A model generated the notes under the pieces. The model was not told the origin of the DNA. It did not search any database and saw nothing but the letters and a program-made list of their open reading frames with translations. The translations under genes were made by a program, and so were the position numbers. Below, one piece after another: positions 35,218-43,560 of a stretch of DNA of 64,000 nucleotides. This DNA comes from CAWGCE01 sp964480915 (GTDB taxonomy: Bacteria > Planctomycetota > Planctomycetia > Pirellulales > Pirellulaceae), in assembly GCA_964480915.1 (NCBI GenBank), contig CAYZRS010000002.1, forward strand, positions 1 to 64,000, written 5' to 3'. Each line of letters opens with the position of its first letter. Position 1 is the stretch's first letter.

Positions 35218-35868
35218 CTAGCGACGCTTTCGCATGCCACCCATCAGTCCTAGGAAGGCGAGTCCAAGCAAGCTGGCGGTTGCCGGTTCCGGCACAACCT
35301 TCGAGATGTTGAAGTCGGCAAACTTCGTTCCCGTGGCTGTTGACAGGGCTCCGTAAGAGACCGTTAGGACCGACGTTGGGCCAAGGCATACTTGCCCGTT
35401 CGCTGCGTCAAAGCCGAAGCCATTGCCTTCGAGTCGAATGCCGCTGCCGTCAGGCATGACGTCAGGGAAGATGCCATCAAAATGGTTGTATTCTTTGCCA
35501 CTGAATGGCCCTTGAGCGTAGAAGCCCAGGAACTCATCCTGATCGAGGCGGGTGAAATCGATGCAGATTTCCAGTGGTTCGCTAAAGGTAAAGACGAAGC
35601 TATGCGAAGCGCCCGGCGTACTTTGCTGGGTTCGGATCGCCGAGCCGGTTTGCGTGTCAATGAAGGTGGAATCTACTTCGAATGCGCCAACGGTGGTCAC
35701 CGTGACATCAATGTCATCGCAGATGTCTTCGAAGGTTTGGCCACCGTTGGAAAGGAGGTCGTGATCCCAACCGGTGAAATCGAAGGTTTCCAGATCCAGC
35801 AAGCCGGCAGAGGCGGTGCTGATGAGTCCAAGGAGTGCAATCGTTGCTAGGAATTGAGTCTTCAACAT
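35218..35868 (-). CDS. PEP-CTERM sorting domain protein
   Basis: Exported protein of 216 aa. It has a signal peptide (MLKTQFLATIALLGLISTASA), a beta-rich body with LDLETFDFTGWDHDLLSNGG and an acidic DDIDVTVTTV segment, and a C-terminal sorting tail VPEPATASLLGLAFLGLMGG followed by MRKRR. PEP-CTERM tails are recognised by exosortase, which cleaves and anchors or releases the protein at the cell surface; no exosortase gene is in the window. It lies directly upstream of the sigma-54 activator gene on the same strand. Confidence 0.9.
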   Translation of the reverse strand: MLKTQFLATIALLGLISTASAGLLDLETFDFTGWDHDLLSNGGQTFEDICDDIDVTVTTVGAFEVDSTFIDTQTGSAIRTQQSTPGASHSFVFTFSEPLEICIDFTRLDQDEFLGFYAQGPFSGKEYNHFDGIFPDVMPDGSGIRLEGNGFGFDAANGQVCLGPTSVLTVSYGALSTATGTKFADFNISKVVPEPATASLLGLAFLGLMGGMRKRR

Positions 35869-36237
35869 TATTCTATCTCTACTTTCAAAGTGTGGGGGGA
35901 ACGAAAAGTCTTAAATCCAGCGAGCTATGCCGACGAATGTCGACCTGGCACGCATCGATCGGCGAAGGCGGCTGCCTCCAGCGATCTTGGTTCGGTTAAG
36001 GCAGGGAGTCCTCCTGCGGCCGAACCGGCTGGTTCTTAAAGGACGCGCTGCCGAACGAGACCGTGATTCGAGTGTGGAAGAGTTCTTGGAAGGATGCTCG
36101 CCACGTCGAAAGAAACGAATCTCGTTCGGCTTTTGCGCGTGTACCAAGTTGTATCGTCGGTACGTCATTTGGTGCTTACCTGTTGACCCAGTTGATTTGT
36201 TAGTTGTTGTGTCTGTTGGTTGATTTGTGGTGACCGC
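35869..36237. other. 369-bp intergenic region upstream of the PEP-CTERM gene
   Basis: Contains a two-tier hairpin (35989-36026: GGTTCGG / CCGAACC enclosing GCAGG / CCTGC) and one copy of a 16-bp sequence (36087-36102) that recurs at 37775-37790. No clear promoter or gene. Confidence 0.5.
36087..36102 (-). repeat. 16-bp direct repeat, copy 1
   Basis: TGGAAGGATGCTCGCC (plus-strand reading), identical to the copy at 37775-37790 in the same orientation. Both lie in intergenic DNA of the sigma-54 cluster; possible activator binding site. Confidence 0.45.
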
Positions 36238-36420
36238 CTAAACGACCCGTTTCATCCGGCGGCGATGAATTCCAGCTCGGCGGCGAGGCTTCCGGGCCGT
36301 TGCCAAGTGGGGCTTGTGCGCCATCTGAAATTTCTCGTCGCGACGCTCTGATTGATCCTCGAAGCGTTGGTTCGACCAAGTGATCTCTTCGTTTCGATTT
36401 TCTTGCGGCTGTGAATTCAT
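36238..36420 (-). CDS. possible small charged protein
   Basis: A 60-aa frame rich in Gln, Glu, Asn and Arg (for example RFEDQSERRDEKFQ) with a very basic end (RKPRRRAGIHRRR). The ATG has only a weak AAAAGAA upstream. It sits between the receiver-like gene and the PEP-CTERM gene in the same direction. It resembles the 71-aa ORF only in ending basic. It may be spurious. Confidence 0.4.
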   Translation of the reverse strand: MNSQPQENRNEEITWSNQRFEDQSERRDEKFQMAHKPHLATARKPRRRAGIHRRRMKRVV

Positions 36421-36453
36421 GGCATTCTTTTCGTGGCTAAATCCGTGCGATTC

Positions 36454-36942
36454 TCATACTCGTTGTCGGCTGGAAGTCGATTGCGCTAACTTCTTAGCGA
36501 TGCCTAAAGCTTCGCCGCAGATCGTGCTCAAGTCGGCTTCTGGGCCAACGCCTGGGAGGTACATCCACGCACCGTTTTGACGAGCCCACATCTCTTCCTC
36601 GATCGCGTCGGGAGTCCCGCAAACGATCAGTAGTGTGTGGGGCTGCGATGACATGTGTTCGGCGAATTCACGCAACTCCGCGGTGTGCTCTGCAGCGGTC
36701 TCGCTATCCACGATTGCCAAGGCAAACTTGCTGCCCCAGTAGGTCCGCCAGGCAGACCCCAGGTTGCTTACGGAAGTGGTTTCCCACCCGCCCGCAGTTG
36801 CCATTCGGCTAAGCATGTCGATCCGTCGTTCGTCGCGGGACAGTACCAGGCACTGGTGGCCGTAGGACGTACTAAAGCGATTGGTTGTTGGAACTGAGCT
36901 CGTTACGGAGCATGGTTCGACGCGTTCGGTTGTAACGCTCAT
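36454..36942 (-). CDS. degenerate receiver-domain-like protein
   Basis: Protein of 162 aa from the ATG at 36940-36942. After a 30-residue Ser/Thr-rich lead it follows the CheY pattern: strand QCLVLSRDERRIDMLSRM, strand FALAIVDSETA with Asp79 at the place of the phospho-acceptor, strand TLLIVCGTPDAIEEEMWA, and GAWMYLPGVG, where the usual Lys-Pro is Leu-Pro. The acidic pair after strand 1 is displaced. It is therefore receiver-like with lost or altered phosphorylation chemistry. A sigma-54 promoter lies about 290 nt upstream, and the sigma-54 activator is in the same cluster, so a partner role is possible. Confidence 0.6.
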   Translation of the reverse strand: MSVTTERVEPCSVTSSVPTTNRFSTSYGHQCLVLSRDERRIDMLSRMATAGGWETTSVSNLGSAWRTYWGSKFALAIVDSETAAEHTAELREFAEHMSSQPHTLLIVCGTPDAIEEEMWARQNGAWMYLPGVGPEADLSTICGEALGIAKKLAQSTSSRQRV

Positions 36943-37072
36943 AGCTAAAACCCCATGACGCTTTGAACTTGGGCGACAAGCCAAAAGTTCGCGGCGAAAA
37001 ACAATTGGTCTCCGGTCGTCGAAGTGTGGTCACGTCGACGTCCCCTCTCGTGGCTGCCGCTGGTCCCACCGC

Positions 37073-37091
37073 TTTCCACAAAGTGTGGAAA
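37073..37091. repeat. 8-bp perfect inverted repeat in the leader of the receiver-like gene
   Basis: TTTCCACA-AAG-TGTGGAAA lies between the sigma-54 promoter and the receiver-like gene. It could be an operator or an RNA hairpin. There is no T run. Confidence 0.45.
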
Positions 37092-37230
37092 ACAGCAGGA
37101 CGTTGCGACATATCAGCGGGCCCTTTCACAGGCTCACTGACCAAACGTTTCGAGCTCGCCTGTTAGCCTTCAGCAGTTCGCAGAAGGCCGTTTCGACTCG
37201 CTCACTCGTAGGTGCTTGACTGTGTACTAA

Positions 37231-37247
37231 GGCAACCGGTGTGCCAA
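37231..37247 (-). promoter_or_regulatory. near-consensus sigma-54 promoter
   Basis: Minus strand TTGGCAC-N5-TTGCC, with GG and GC separated by 10 nt: matches the -24/-12 consensus TGGCAC-N5-TTGCW except for its last base. Transcription should start near 37220, running toward the receiver-like gene (36942), the small ORF, the PEP-CTERM gene and the activator gene. Confidence 0.6.
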
Positions 37248-37774
37248 ACCGGCGATGCGTTTGCGCGAATGTTCCGAAGTCGTTGTGTCACCGCTACTTC
37301 GAGCGCCTGGAGGTATCGTTCTGCGGGACGCGCAGGTGCGCGGCCAGATTCACAATTATGGGGAGAGTCGCAGGGCCGCGAACGCGCAAGTGGTGGCGCC
37401 GTAAGGCTTGTCGTTCCCTTTCACTGCTCTGCAGAGAGTTCACCAAAGTGGTGAAGTGTTTCTATTGGATGCAGTGGCCGTGTGTTGTTTGAACGTGGTC
37501 GGAAATCGGACCGAATCTTTCGGGTTCGCGTGAGCTCAAAATTCGCCCGTCGGGGGGGATGTCACGGTTTGCACGTCGTTCTCCGGCCACTGGTCGAGCC
37601 TTCCTGAAGACGCAGATCAGGTCGGATGGAGCCGCGATATGAAAGAAATGCCGTGATTTAGGCCGTTTTTGTCGCTGCATCCCCAGATCGAGCGGTGCGC
37701 TGAATATCGAAGAAAATTTGCAGAATGTCAGGGAAACCGCTCGAAATCACCAGCGATTTTGGATAGGACGTAAC

Positions 37775-37790
37775 TGGAAGGATGCTCGCC
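37775..37790 (-). repeat. 16-bp direct repeat, copy 2
   Basis: Identical to 36087-36102, same orientation, about 540 nt upstream of the sigma-54 promoter. Possible enhancer element. Confidence 0.45.
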
Positions 37791-37965
37791 GTCGTTTTTC
37801 AAAAACCACGACGCCGCGACCGCTCCCGGTATGCGCAGACCGATGTAAGGCATGTGTGACATGTGGTTGCAGTTGTCATGGCGGGCTGGTTCGGTACTCG
37901 TTTTGGCGAGTGATCGTCCGTTGGTTGGGGTGACAGTCGTTTGTTTTTTGATGGGGAGGGCGTCG

Positions 37966-38412
37966 ATGAGTGACGGGATAAGGAAGATCAAGGCATGCGG
38001 TTTTCTGATCGTTCGTGGGAATCCGGTGCGAGAGTTTCTGTTGATGAAACACAAGGATCGACTCGATCTCCCCAAAGGTCATATGGAGGAGGGTGAATCA
38101 GAAATCGAGACGGCCTGGCGGGAATTGGAAGAAGAGACTGGCATTGGTTCCAATGACATTCGGCTCGACTCCGACTTCCGATTCGAAACGTCGTATGATG
38201 TCTGGCCAAAAAGATTCGGCGGTCAGCAGTGCCGAAAGACGACGGTGCTTTTCTTGGGATTCGCCAAACAAGAAGATCTGGAAATTAGACTAACCGAGCA
38301 TCCGGCGTTTGAGTGGCGTGGGTGGAATCCCCCGCACAAAATCCAGAAGGAGACGATCGACCCCTTGTTGGCCGATGTGGCGCGGCACCTTGAGTCGTGC
38401 AGCGAAGCTTGA
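37966..38412 (+). CDS. NUDIX hydrolase (diadenosine polyphosphatase-like)
   Basis: Protein of 148 aa. The complete NUDIX box GX5EX7REUXEEXGU lies in GHMEEGESEIETAWRELEEE followed by TGI (about 46-68). The N-terminal strand IKACGFLIVR and the VWPKRFGGQQCRKTTVLFLG region resemble Ap4A hydrolases and their bacterial relatives. The ATG at 37966 is chosen because GGGGAGGG lies 5 nt before it; the frame opens earlier without support. Exact substrate unknown. Confidence 0.88.
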   Translation: MSDGIRKIKACGFLIVRGNPVREFLLMKHKDRLDLPKGHMEEGESEIETAWRELEEETGIGSNDIRLDSDFRFETSYDVWPKRFGGQQCRKTTVLFLGFAKQEDLEIRLTEHPAFEWRGWNPPHKIQKETIDPLLADVARHLESCSEA

Positions 38413-38446
38413 GAGATGGCGGGATTGCGACGGAAATGGCGTGGGG

Positions 38447-40063
38447 TTAGTCAACTCGGTTTGCCAAAATCTCCGCTGAATGGCCCGTTGCTTGATTCTT
38501 TTTGAGGAGTGTGATCCGCGGTTGTGTGATTTGCCACGTGGCCGGGGTGAACAGTAGCGTTTGCGGATACGAAGATTCGGACTGATCCAATGCGATGTGT
38601 GTAGCCGGGATTCCCCCCAGTGCCAAGGTCGCATCGAGTGGTCGCCATTGCCCCCGGACGAGGACTTCATTCCAGAGATGAATTTGAAATGCGGATTGCT
38701 CGACATGGGCGAGGCCCAGAACAATTCGGGTGGGAATCTGGCGCGCTCGACAAAGTTCGGCAAGCAATAAGGCGTGTTCTGTACAGTCACCCGTTTGGGA
38801 GCGTAACGTTTCCAGCGCAGTTGAGAATGTGCGGCTGTAGTCCTTGCATTCAATATGATCGAAAACGAATCGCTCTAACTGCTTCGCGATGGCCCAGGGG
38901 GTGGTCAGCCCGTGCGTGGCTTGTTCCGCAGCTGCTCGGATTTCGCCGGGGATCGATGCGGTTCGCATTGTCGTGGGTTGCTGTTGTGCTCGATCGGAGG
39001 CTCGGTTGGTCCAACTCAATCCCAGCGTCGATTGCACTCTGATCTCTGTGCCGCCTGAGACTGGGCGGGCCGTTTGTTGGACACGATCATTGGCTGTCGT
39101 TGCGGGCAAGCCTTCCCAAAGATAGGTGGCGGTCGCTGCGCTGTGAGTGTCCGACGACGCGCCAACCACGGTCCACTGAGTCAATTGGCAGATATCGGGC
39201 GCGGGCCCACTGCGAGTTTGTTGCGCCCGAGCTTGGGTTGTCCTCGCGACCAGTTGTTTTAGTGCAGCGACCTTCGATTGCACGACATGACCTTGAGGAT
39301 CGGTCCACAGCTCGGCTTGCAAACGCCGGCCATTCTGCAGCTCGGTCACCTGCTCTATACGCAGCGCGTTGGGGAAGCAGGTGCCATCAGGAAGTTCAAC
39401 TGTTGAATTCTCCTTGGCCAGCAATTGAATGGTGGCGACTTGGTTTATGACTGGCAACAGCATTGTCAGTTCCCTGGTTTCGCCAAATCGCAGCGGTGCC
39501 GCGAGCAGCGATTGCTCGACAGCTGCGAACCCGCCACACGACGCCGGGATGGTTAGTGTTTCGGTCGATTCCTGGTGGGAATCATTGCGGATGACGCTCG
39601 CGTCATTGTTCGCCCCTTGGGTTGCGAGGGTTGTGACGATCAGCGTGTCACCGTTGCGAACTCCTTGATAGGAGCGTTCCGATTGGTTGTCCGAGACGCT
39701 CAACGTGAAACGAACGAGAGCGCCTCCATGATCTTGGACGCAATTCCAGCTCACCCGCTGCTGGATCGGTTGTCCGTTGCGCTGAGTTTCAATGTGGGCG
39801 GTTTGCGTCCACCGTTGCTGCTGTTGAGCGATTCGCTGCCGGCGGATCACTCCATAGCCGGCCGGTTGGCCAGCGATGAGCAGTTCATTCCACCAGGTGC
39901 TGTCGCGGGCGGCAGTGAGGCTGGGTTCGACCGGAGGCGGACCGCTCGCTTGACCAGATACGGCCGGACTGCCGCGCCAATCGCTGGTAAGAATCATGGC
40001 GCTCGACAAGAGTGCCAGGAGGCCAAGCTTGCGCAGAGGTGTTGGGGAGCGTTGGGTTGGCAT
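38447..40063 (-). CDS. secreted transglutaminase-like protein
   Basis: Protein of 538 aa from the ATG at 40061-40063. A signal or anchor segment (LRKLGLLALLSSAMILTSDW) is followed by a long beta-rich region of about 350 residues. The transglutaminase core is near 430-510: RSQTGDCTEHALLLAELCRA with the catalytic Cys, QIHLWNEVLVRGQWRPLDAT with the catalytic His and Asp. Such proteins act as proteases or crosslinkers in the periplasm; substrate unknown. The extra upstream frame to 40123 looks non-coding. Confidence 0.85.
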   Translation of the reverse strand: MPTQRSPTPLRKLGLLALLSSAMILTSDWRGSPAVSGQASGPPPVEPSLTAARDSTWWNELLIAGQPAGYGVIRRQRIAQQQQRWTQTAHIETQRNGQPIQQRVSWNCVQDHGGALVRFTLSVSDNQSERSYQGVRNGDTLIVTTLATQGANNDASVIRNDSHQESTETLTIPASCGGFAAVEQSLLAAPLRFGETRELTMLLPVINQVATIQLLAKENSTVELPDGTCFPNALRIEQVTELQNGRRLQAELWTDPQGHVVQSKVAALKQLVARTTQARAQQTRSGPAPDICQLTQWTVVGASSDTHSAATATYLWEGLPATTANDRVQQTARPVSGGTEIRVQSTLGLSWTNRASDRAQQQPTTMRTASIPGEIRAAAEQATHGLTTPWAIAKQLERFVFDHIECKDYSRTFSTALETLRSQTGDCTEHALLLAELCRARQIPTRIVLGLAHVEQSAFQIHLWNEVLVRGQWRPLDATLALGGIPATHIALDQSESSYPQTLLFTPATWQITQPRITLLKKNQATGHSAEILANRVD

Positions 40064-40596
40064 GATGAACGGCCGTCCGTGGCTGTTGCGATCGTGACTT
40101 CTTCCTGAAGCCAAACGCGGCAATTATGCCGATTGGGAGGTTCCTAGCAAGGCAGATCCCGGGTCGGAGCGCTGCGGCGGGCGATGCAGAAACCGGTCCT
40201 CCTTGCAGATTTGGCGTCAAAGCCGGATTGGTTTTCAAGCAAAGTCGCACTGACCGGACCATCTTTGCAATTCATCTCTTTGAAGGAGTGATTCCTTCCG
40301 GTGAATTGGACGTGCGTCGAAGACGTGGTGCTACTCTTTCAACGAGCCGCGGTTGTGGCTTGTCTTGTCTTTAATCTTTTTCTGTAGCGGAGCCAGCGAG
40401 GAGTCGGTTGTGGTTTCCTTTGTGAGGATTCTAGCGATTATCCGATTCCTTTTGGTGCCTTTGTTATTGGCGGAATTGCAATTCGCTTTGTTGCGGGAAC
40501 ATGCTCCCAAACTATGACCTAGTCTTGGATGAAAGTGTTCCCAGCACCTGCGAAAAGCCCCCTCATCATTAAAATATTCGAAAACTGAGGTCAGAA
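40064..40596. other. 533-bp intergenic region
   Basis: Divergent spacer between the transglutaminase gene and the 229-aa gene. There is a weak promoter-like pair TTGCGG-N16-TATGAC about 90 nt before the latter. Nothing else is clear. Confidence 0.45.
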
Positions 40597-41286
40597 ATGG
40601 GCTTTCTGAAAAGCTTTTTTACAAACGTGCTTCGTGAAGAAAACGAAGTTCAAACAACAAACAGTTTCGCGCAATTGTCGGAGGAACAGCTCGAATCTCA
40701 TTTGAGCGTTTCTCGATACGGTAACTTTTCGCTGACAGAAGCTGTGCGTCCGTCATTCGATTTGAAGGTGGTTCCCAGTCAGGGGTATCGCCACGAATAC
40801 TACAAAGACAGAGAATCGGGTTCGAGTGTGCCTGTGCTTATGAGTGCAGCCAGCAGCGAACGCGTCTTTGAAGTGTTCGTCGATTTGCTGGAACCGCTGG
40901 GGGACGTCGTCGACGTCGTCTTGGAATCAAGTCACGATCGAGATTGCGGTGCGGAACGAGATTTATACCGCGAGCATATTGACATGCCGGTTCTGCTGAG
41001 CGTGCTCTATGAATTTGAGGACCTTCTCACGAACGATGGATGCACAGGGATTGCGGTACTAAACCCTCGCATTCCGCATGAAGTGCAATTCGACGAGCAC
41101 AAATTGCTGATCGTGTACGGCAACGATTTGGCCCGCTTCGAACGATCTTTCGAAACTCATGGCGTGATGTGCGATGACGAAATGAAGTTCATCACGGAAG
41201 CCGAACACGTGCATTCGTCCTGTGATGACTACGTGAATCAATTCGAACGCTTGAAGAATGCGTTGGGAATGGACAACGGATTCTAG
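40597..41286 (+). CDS. hypothetical acidic soluble protein
   Basis: Protein of 229 aa, acidic, without signal peptide or membrane segment. The first 30 residues (MGFLKSFFTNVLREENEVQT) are amphipathic. Later segments include RVFEVFVDLLEPLGDVVDVV and HKLLIVYGNDLARFERSFET. No family is recognised. GAGGTCAGAA before the ATG gives an acceptable ribosome binding site, and a stem-loop terminator follows, so it is probably monocistronic. Confidence 0.75.
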   Translation: MGFLKSFFTNVLREENEVQTTNSFAQLSEEQLESHLSVSRYGNFSLTEAVRPSFDLKVVPSQGYRHEYYKDRESGSSVPVLMSAASSERVFEVFVDLLEPLGDVVDVVLESSHDRDCGAERDLYREHIDMPVLLSVLYEFEDLLTNDGCTGIAVLNPRIPHEVQFDEHKLLIVYGNDLARFERSFETHGVMCDDEMKFITEAEHVHSSCDDYVNQFERLKNALGMDNGF

Positions 41287-41318
41287 TCCGAGCTTTTTCG
41301 CTAAAACTAGATTATCCA

Positions 41319-41350
41319 CAGAGTCGCCCTCCGAGGCGGCTCTGTCTTTG
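41319..41350 (+). terminator. terminator of the 229-aa gene
   Basis: CAGAGTCGCC / GGCGGCTCTG, a 10-bp stem with one G-T pair and a 6-nt loop, followed by TCTTTG. It lies 32 nt after the stop. Confidence 0.65.
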
Positions 41351-41476
41351 CTAGCGATCCCATTCCGCGGAACTCCAGAATTCCTGTGAACGATGCGCAG
41401 TTTCGTGCATGGACTTGCCTTCTCGTGGCCGTTTCTCGACACTCGGCCGTCTCCTCAGGTCTGTCCCTAACTCCCA

Positions 41477-42151
41477 GTGATCACCATGCGACGGTGTCGA
41501 TTCCTTTTCGTCCTTGTGTTGTTGGCCGGTTGCAATCGGTTTCCCATGATGGCCGAGCAGTTCTTTCCCAACGGTCCTCAACCGGGCCCCCCTTTGGATG
41601 CGCGGCAGTTCGTGCCGAATCCGTTGGAAGTTCCCGTGACTGATCGAGAGTTCTTTTGGAATCAGCTTGTCGATACGGTCGACGACTATTTTTCGATCGC
41701 GACCGAGCGTCGTGCGGAGATCGCCGCCGGGTTACCAACCGAGGGCCTGATCGAAACGCACTATCAAACCGGCGCGACCTGTTTAGAGCCTTGGCTGTGG
41801 GATTCGGCTTCCGAATTTGAACGGACGTTGGCAACGTTGCAGTCGATTCGACGTCGTGCTCGATTGCAGATCATTCCGACGGCGACTGGCTACGGAGTCA
41901 ATGTGGAGGTCTTCAAAGAGCTTGAGGATGTGGCGCGGCCAGCTCAGGCGATGCCAGGCTCGTCGACGCCCCGTCATGACGGATCGCTGGTGCGTCAGCG
42001 AGAAGATCGGCGCAGTGAGCGACGCGGTGCGGTGCAATCGCTTGGGTGGATTCCCATTGGGCGCGACGCCGCGTTGGAGCAGGAAATACTACGTGAGCTT
42101 TATGGTCGGCTCTTCGAAGCGGGCTCATTTCAACCAGGCAGGCCATTCTGA
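41477..42151 (+). CDS. lipoprotein of unknown function
   Basis: Protein of 224 aa (221 if it starts at the ATG at 41486) with a lipoprotein signal FLFVLVLLAGC, Cys lipidation expected. The mature part has VTDREFFWNQLVDTVDDYFS, TGATCLEPWLWDSASEFER and a C-terminal SLGWIPIGRDAALEQEILR. No known domain. Similar short lipoproteins are common in planctomycetes. It is convergent with the histidine kinase gene. Confidence 0.75.
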   Translation: MITMRRCRFLFVLVLLAGCNRFPMMAEQFFPNGPQPGPPLDARQFVPNPLEVPVTDREFFWNQLVDTVDDYFSIATERRAEIAAGLPTEGLIETHYQTGATCLEPWLWDSASEFERTLATLQSIRRRARLQIIPTATGYGVNVEVFKELEDVARPAQAMPGSSTPRHDGSLVRQREDRRSERRGAVQSLGWIPIGRDAALEQEILRELYGRLFEAGSFQPGRPF

Positions 42152-42200
42152 TGAGGAAACGTCCGGCCACCGTTTCCTGGTAAGCTCTGTCTGGCGGTCC

Positions 42201-43028
42201 CTAGTTGATTGTCTGAGTCGATTCTGTGGTGGAAGCGGACGGTCCCGCGAATGAGCTCAGGACGGTGGGAGCAGGTGTTTCTTGGACGGCTGGGAATTTG
42301 ATCGTAAAAGCGGTCCCTTTGCCGACCGAACTTTCGACGCGGACTCGGCCACTGTGCTTTTGGATGATGTCGCGGCAGGCGCTCAGTCCTAAACCGGTTC
42401 CACCTTTTCCGCTCTCGTCGGGACCGTCTTTGGTCGAGAAGTACGGATCAAAAATCTTGCGAAGCGTTTCCTGAGTCATACCGCAACCATTGTCTCGGAT
42501 GAAGAGCGTGACGTGATGATCGGCCGGATCGTGCGAAATGCGAATTTGGATCTCACCGCCGGTCTCGATCGCTTGTCGAGAATTGATGAGCAGGTTCAGA
42601 ACGACTTGCTGGAGCTGATTGCCAATCGCCATGATCTTTGGTACTTCGCCGTCGACTTGAAATTCGAGATGGATGCGGTACCTGCTCATTTCCCGCTCGA
42701 GCAGCACAAGCGCGTCCTCGATCAGTTTGGGTAAGTCCGTCGGTTCGAGTTCGTCCGAACGGTTTCGTGCCATCCCGAGAATGGAGGCGGTGATTTTGGC
42801 GGCACGTTCACCCGCATCGAGAATTCGCGTGAACGATTTCGTTCGCGTCGGTTCATCCTCGTGCCGGAGTCCCATTTTTGCGTAGTTAATGACCGTCATG
42901 AGCACATTGTTGAATTCATGCGTCGTGGTGCTGACGAGTTCGCCGAGGGCGGCCATTTTTTGGGCTTCGTTCAACTGCTTCTGGAGGAAACGAATTTGAT
43001 CTTCAGGAGTCAGCTGTTGGTCCGCCAC
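42201..43028 (-). CDS. soluble sensor histidine kinase (NtrB-like catalytic part)
   Basis: Cytoplasmic histidine kinase of 275 aa. A short coiled-coil start (DQIRFLQKQLNEAQKMAALG) precedes the H-box LVSTTTHEFNNVLMTVINYA. The ATPase part has N-box LNLLINSRQAI, G1 IRDNGCGM, F-box KIFDPYFSTK and G2 GKGGTGLGLS. No membrane segment, PAS or receiver domain is present, and no response regulator is adjacent. The family of HEFNN kinases often pairs with sigma-54 activators. The start is a GTG with weak AGAGAG upstream. Confidence 0.9.
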   Translation of the reverse strand: MADQQLTPEDQIRFLQKQLNEAQKMAALGELVSTTTHEFNNVLMTVINYAKMGLRHEDEPTRTKSFTRILDAGERAAKITASILGMARNRSDELEPTDLPKLIEDALVLLEREMSRYRIHLEFQVDGEVPKIMAIGNQLQQVVLNLLINSRQAIETGGEIQIRISHDPADHHVTLFIRDNGCGMTQETLRKIFDPYFSTKDGPDESGKGGTGLGLSACRDIIQKHSGRVRVESSVGKGTAFTIKFPAVQETPAPTVLSSFAGPSASTTESTQTIN

Positions 43029-43280
43029 AATTTACTCTCTTAGGCTGTTGCCCGTTGAAATTGGAATGATCGTTAAAGTGCCAGCCAGCACCTTTTTCTC
43101 AGCGAATTCGCCAAATTGCCCGACCGTTAATCCGCCGGCCATGGCTGCACATCGTATCGCTGCTGATGGAAGCACTGCACCGATAGTATCGTCGAATCGA
43201 TGTGGGAGGCTGCACGGGCAGAACGTATAATCGGCGGCCTAGGATGGAATCGGTAAGAGAGTTTAAGGATGGAGCGGTCC

Positions 43281-43541
43281 ATGCACACTGTGGAACTGAT
43301 GGAACAGGCGGTCGCGATCGCAACCGAGTTGGGTTATGGGGTTCGCCAAGAATGGTTAGGCGGAGTAGGCGGAGGCGCGTGCGAGATTGCCGGCCGCAAG
43401 TGGATCTTCCTAGACCTCTCGCTCACGACTTCGGAACAGTTGGACCAGCTTACCTTGGCTCTGCAATCGGACCCGAGTGCCCAGACGATGAAGATGCCAG
43501 CCGAACTACAAGATCGCGTGACCTACCGCCGCTCGGCGTAG
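43281..43541 (+). CDS. small conserved-looking hypothetical protein
   Basis: Protein of 86 aa (90 if the ATG at 43269 is used). Its body, LGYGVRQEWLGGVGGGACEI followed by AGRKWIFLDLSLTTSEQL, looks like a compact alpha/beta domain. GGAG 8 nt before the ATG at 43281 supports this start. Function unknown. It is convergent with nadD. Confidence 0.7.
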   Translation: MHTVELMEQAVAIATELGYGVRQEWLGGVGGGACEIAGRKWIFLDLSLTTSEQLDQLTLALQSDPSAQTMKMPAELQDRVTYRRSA

Positions 43542-43560
43542 CTCTGGTTTACTGACTTGC

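Larger units (their letters stand above)
36943..37965. other. about 1-kb non-coding stretch with sigma-54 promoter
   Basis: Open frames here have poor starts and unlikely composition. It holds the sigma-54 promoter (37231-37247), a perfect 8-bp hairpin TTTCCACA / TGTGGAAA (37073-37091) and one copy of the 16-bp repeat (37775-37790). The right end carries the NUDIX ribosome binding site. Confidence 0.6.

Noticed and set aside
37212..37454. 80-aa plus-strand frame in the large intergenic region
   Set aside because: It has no ribosome binding site and odd Cys/Arg composition, and it crosses the sigma-54 promoter.
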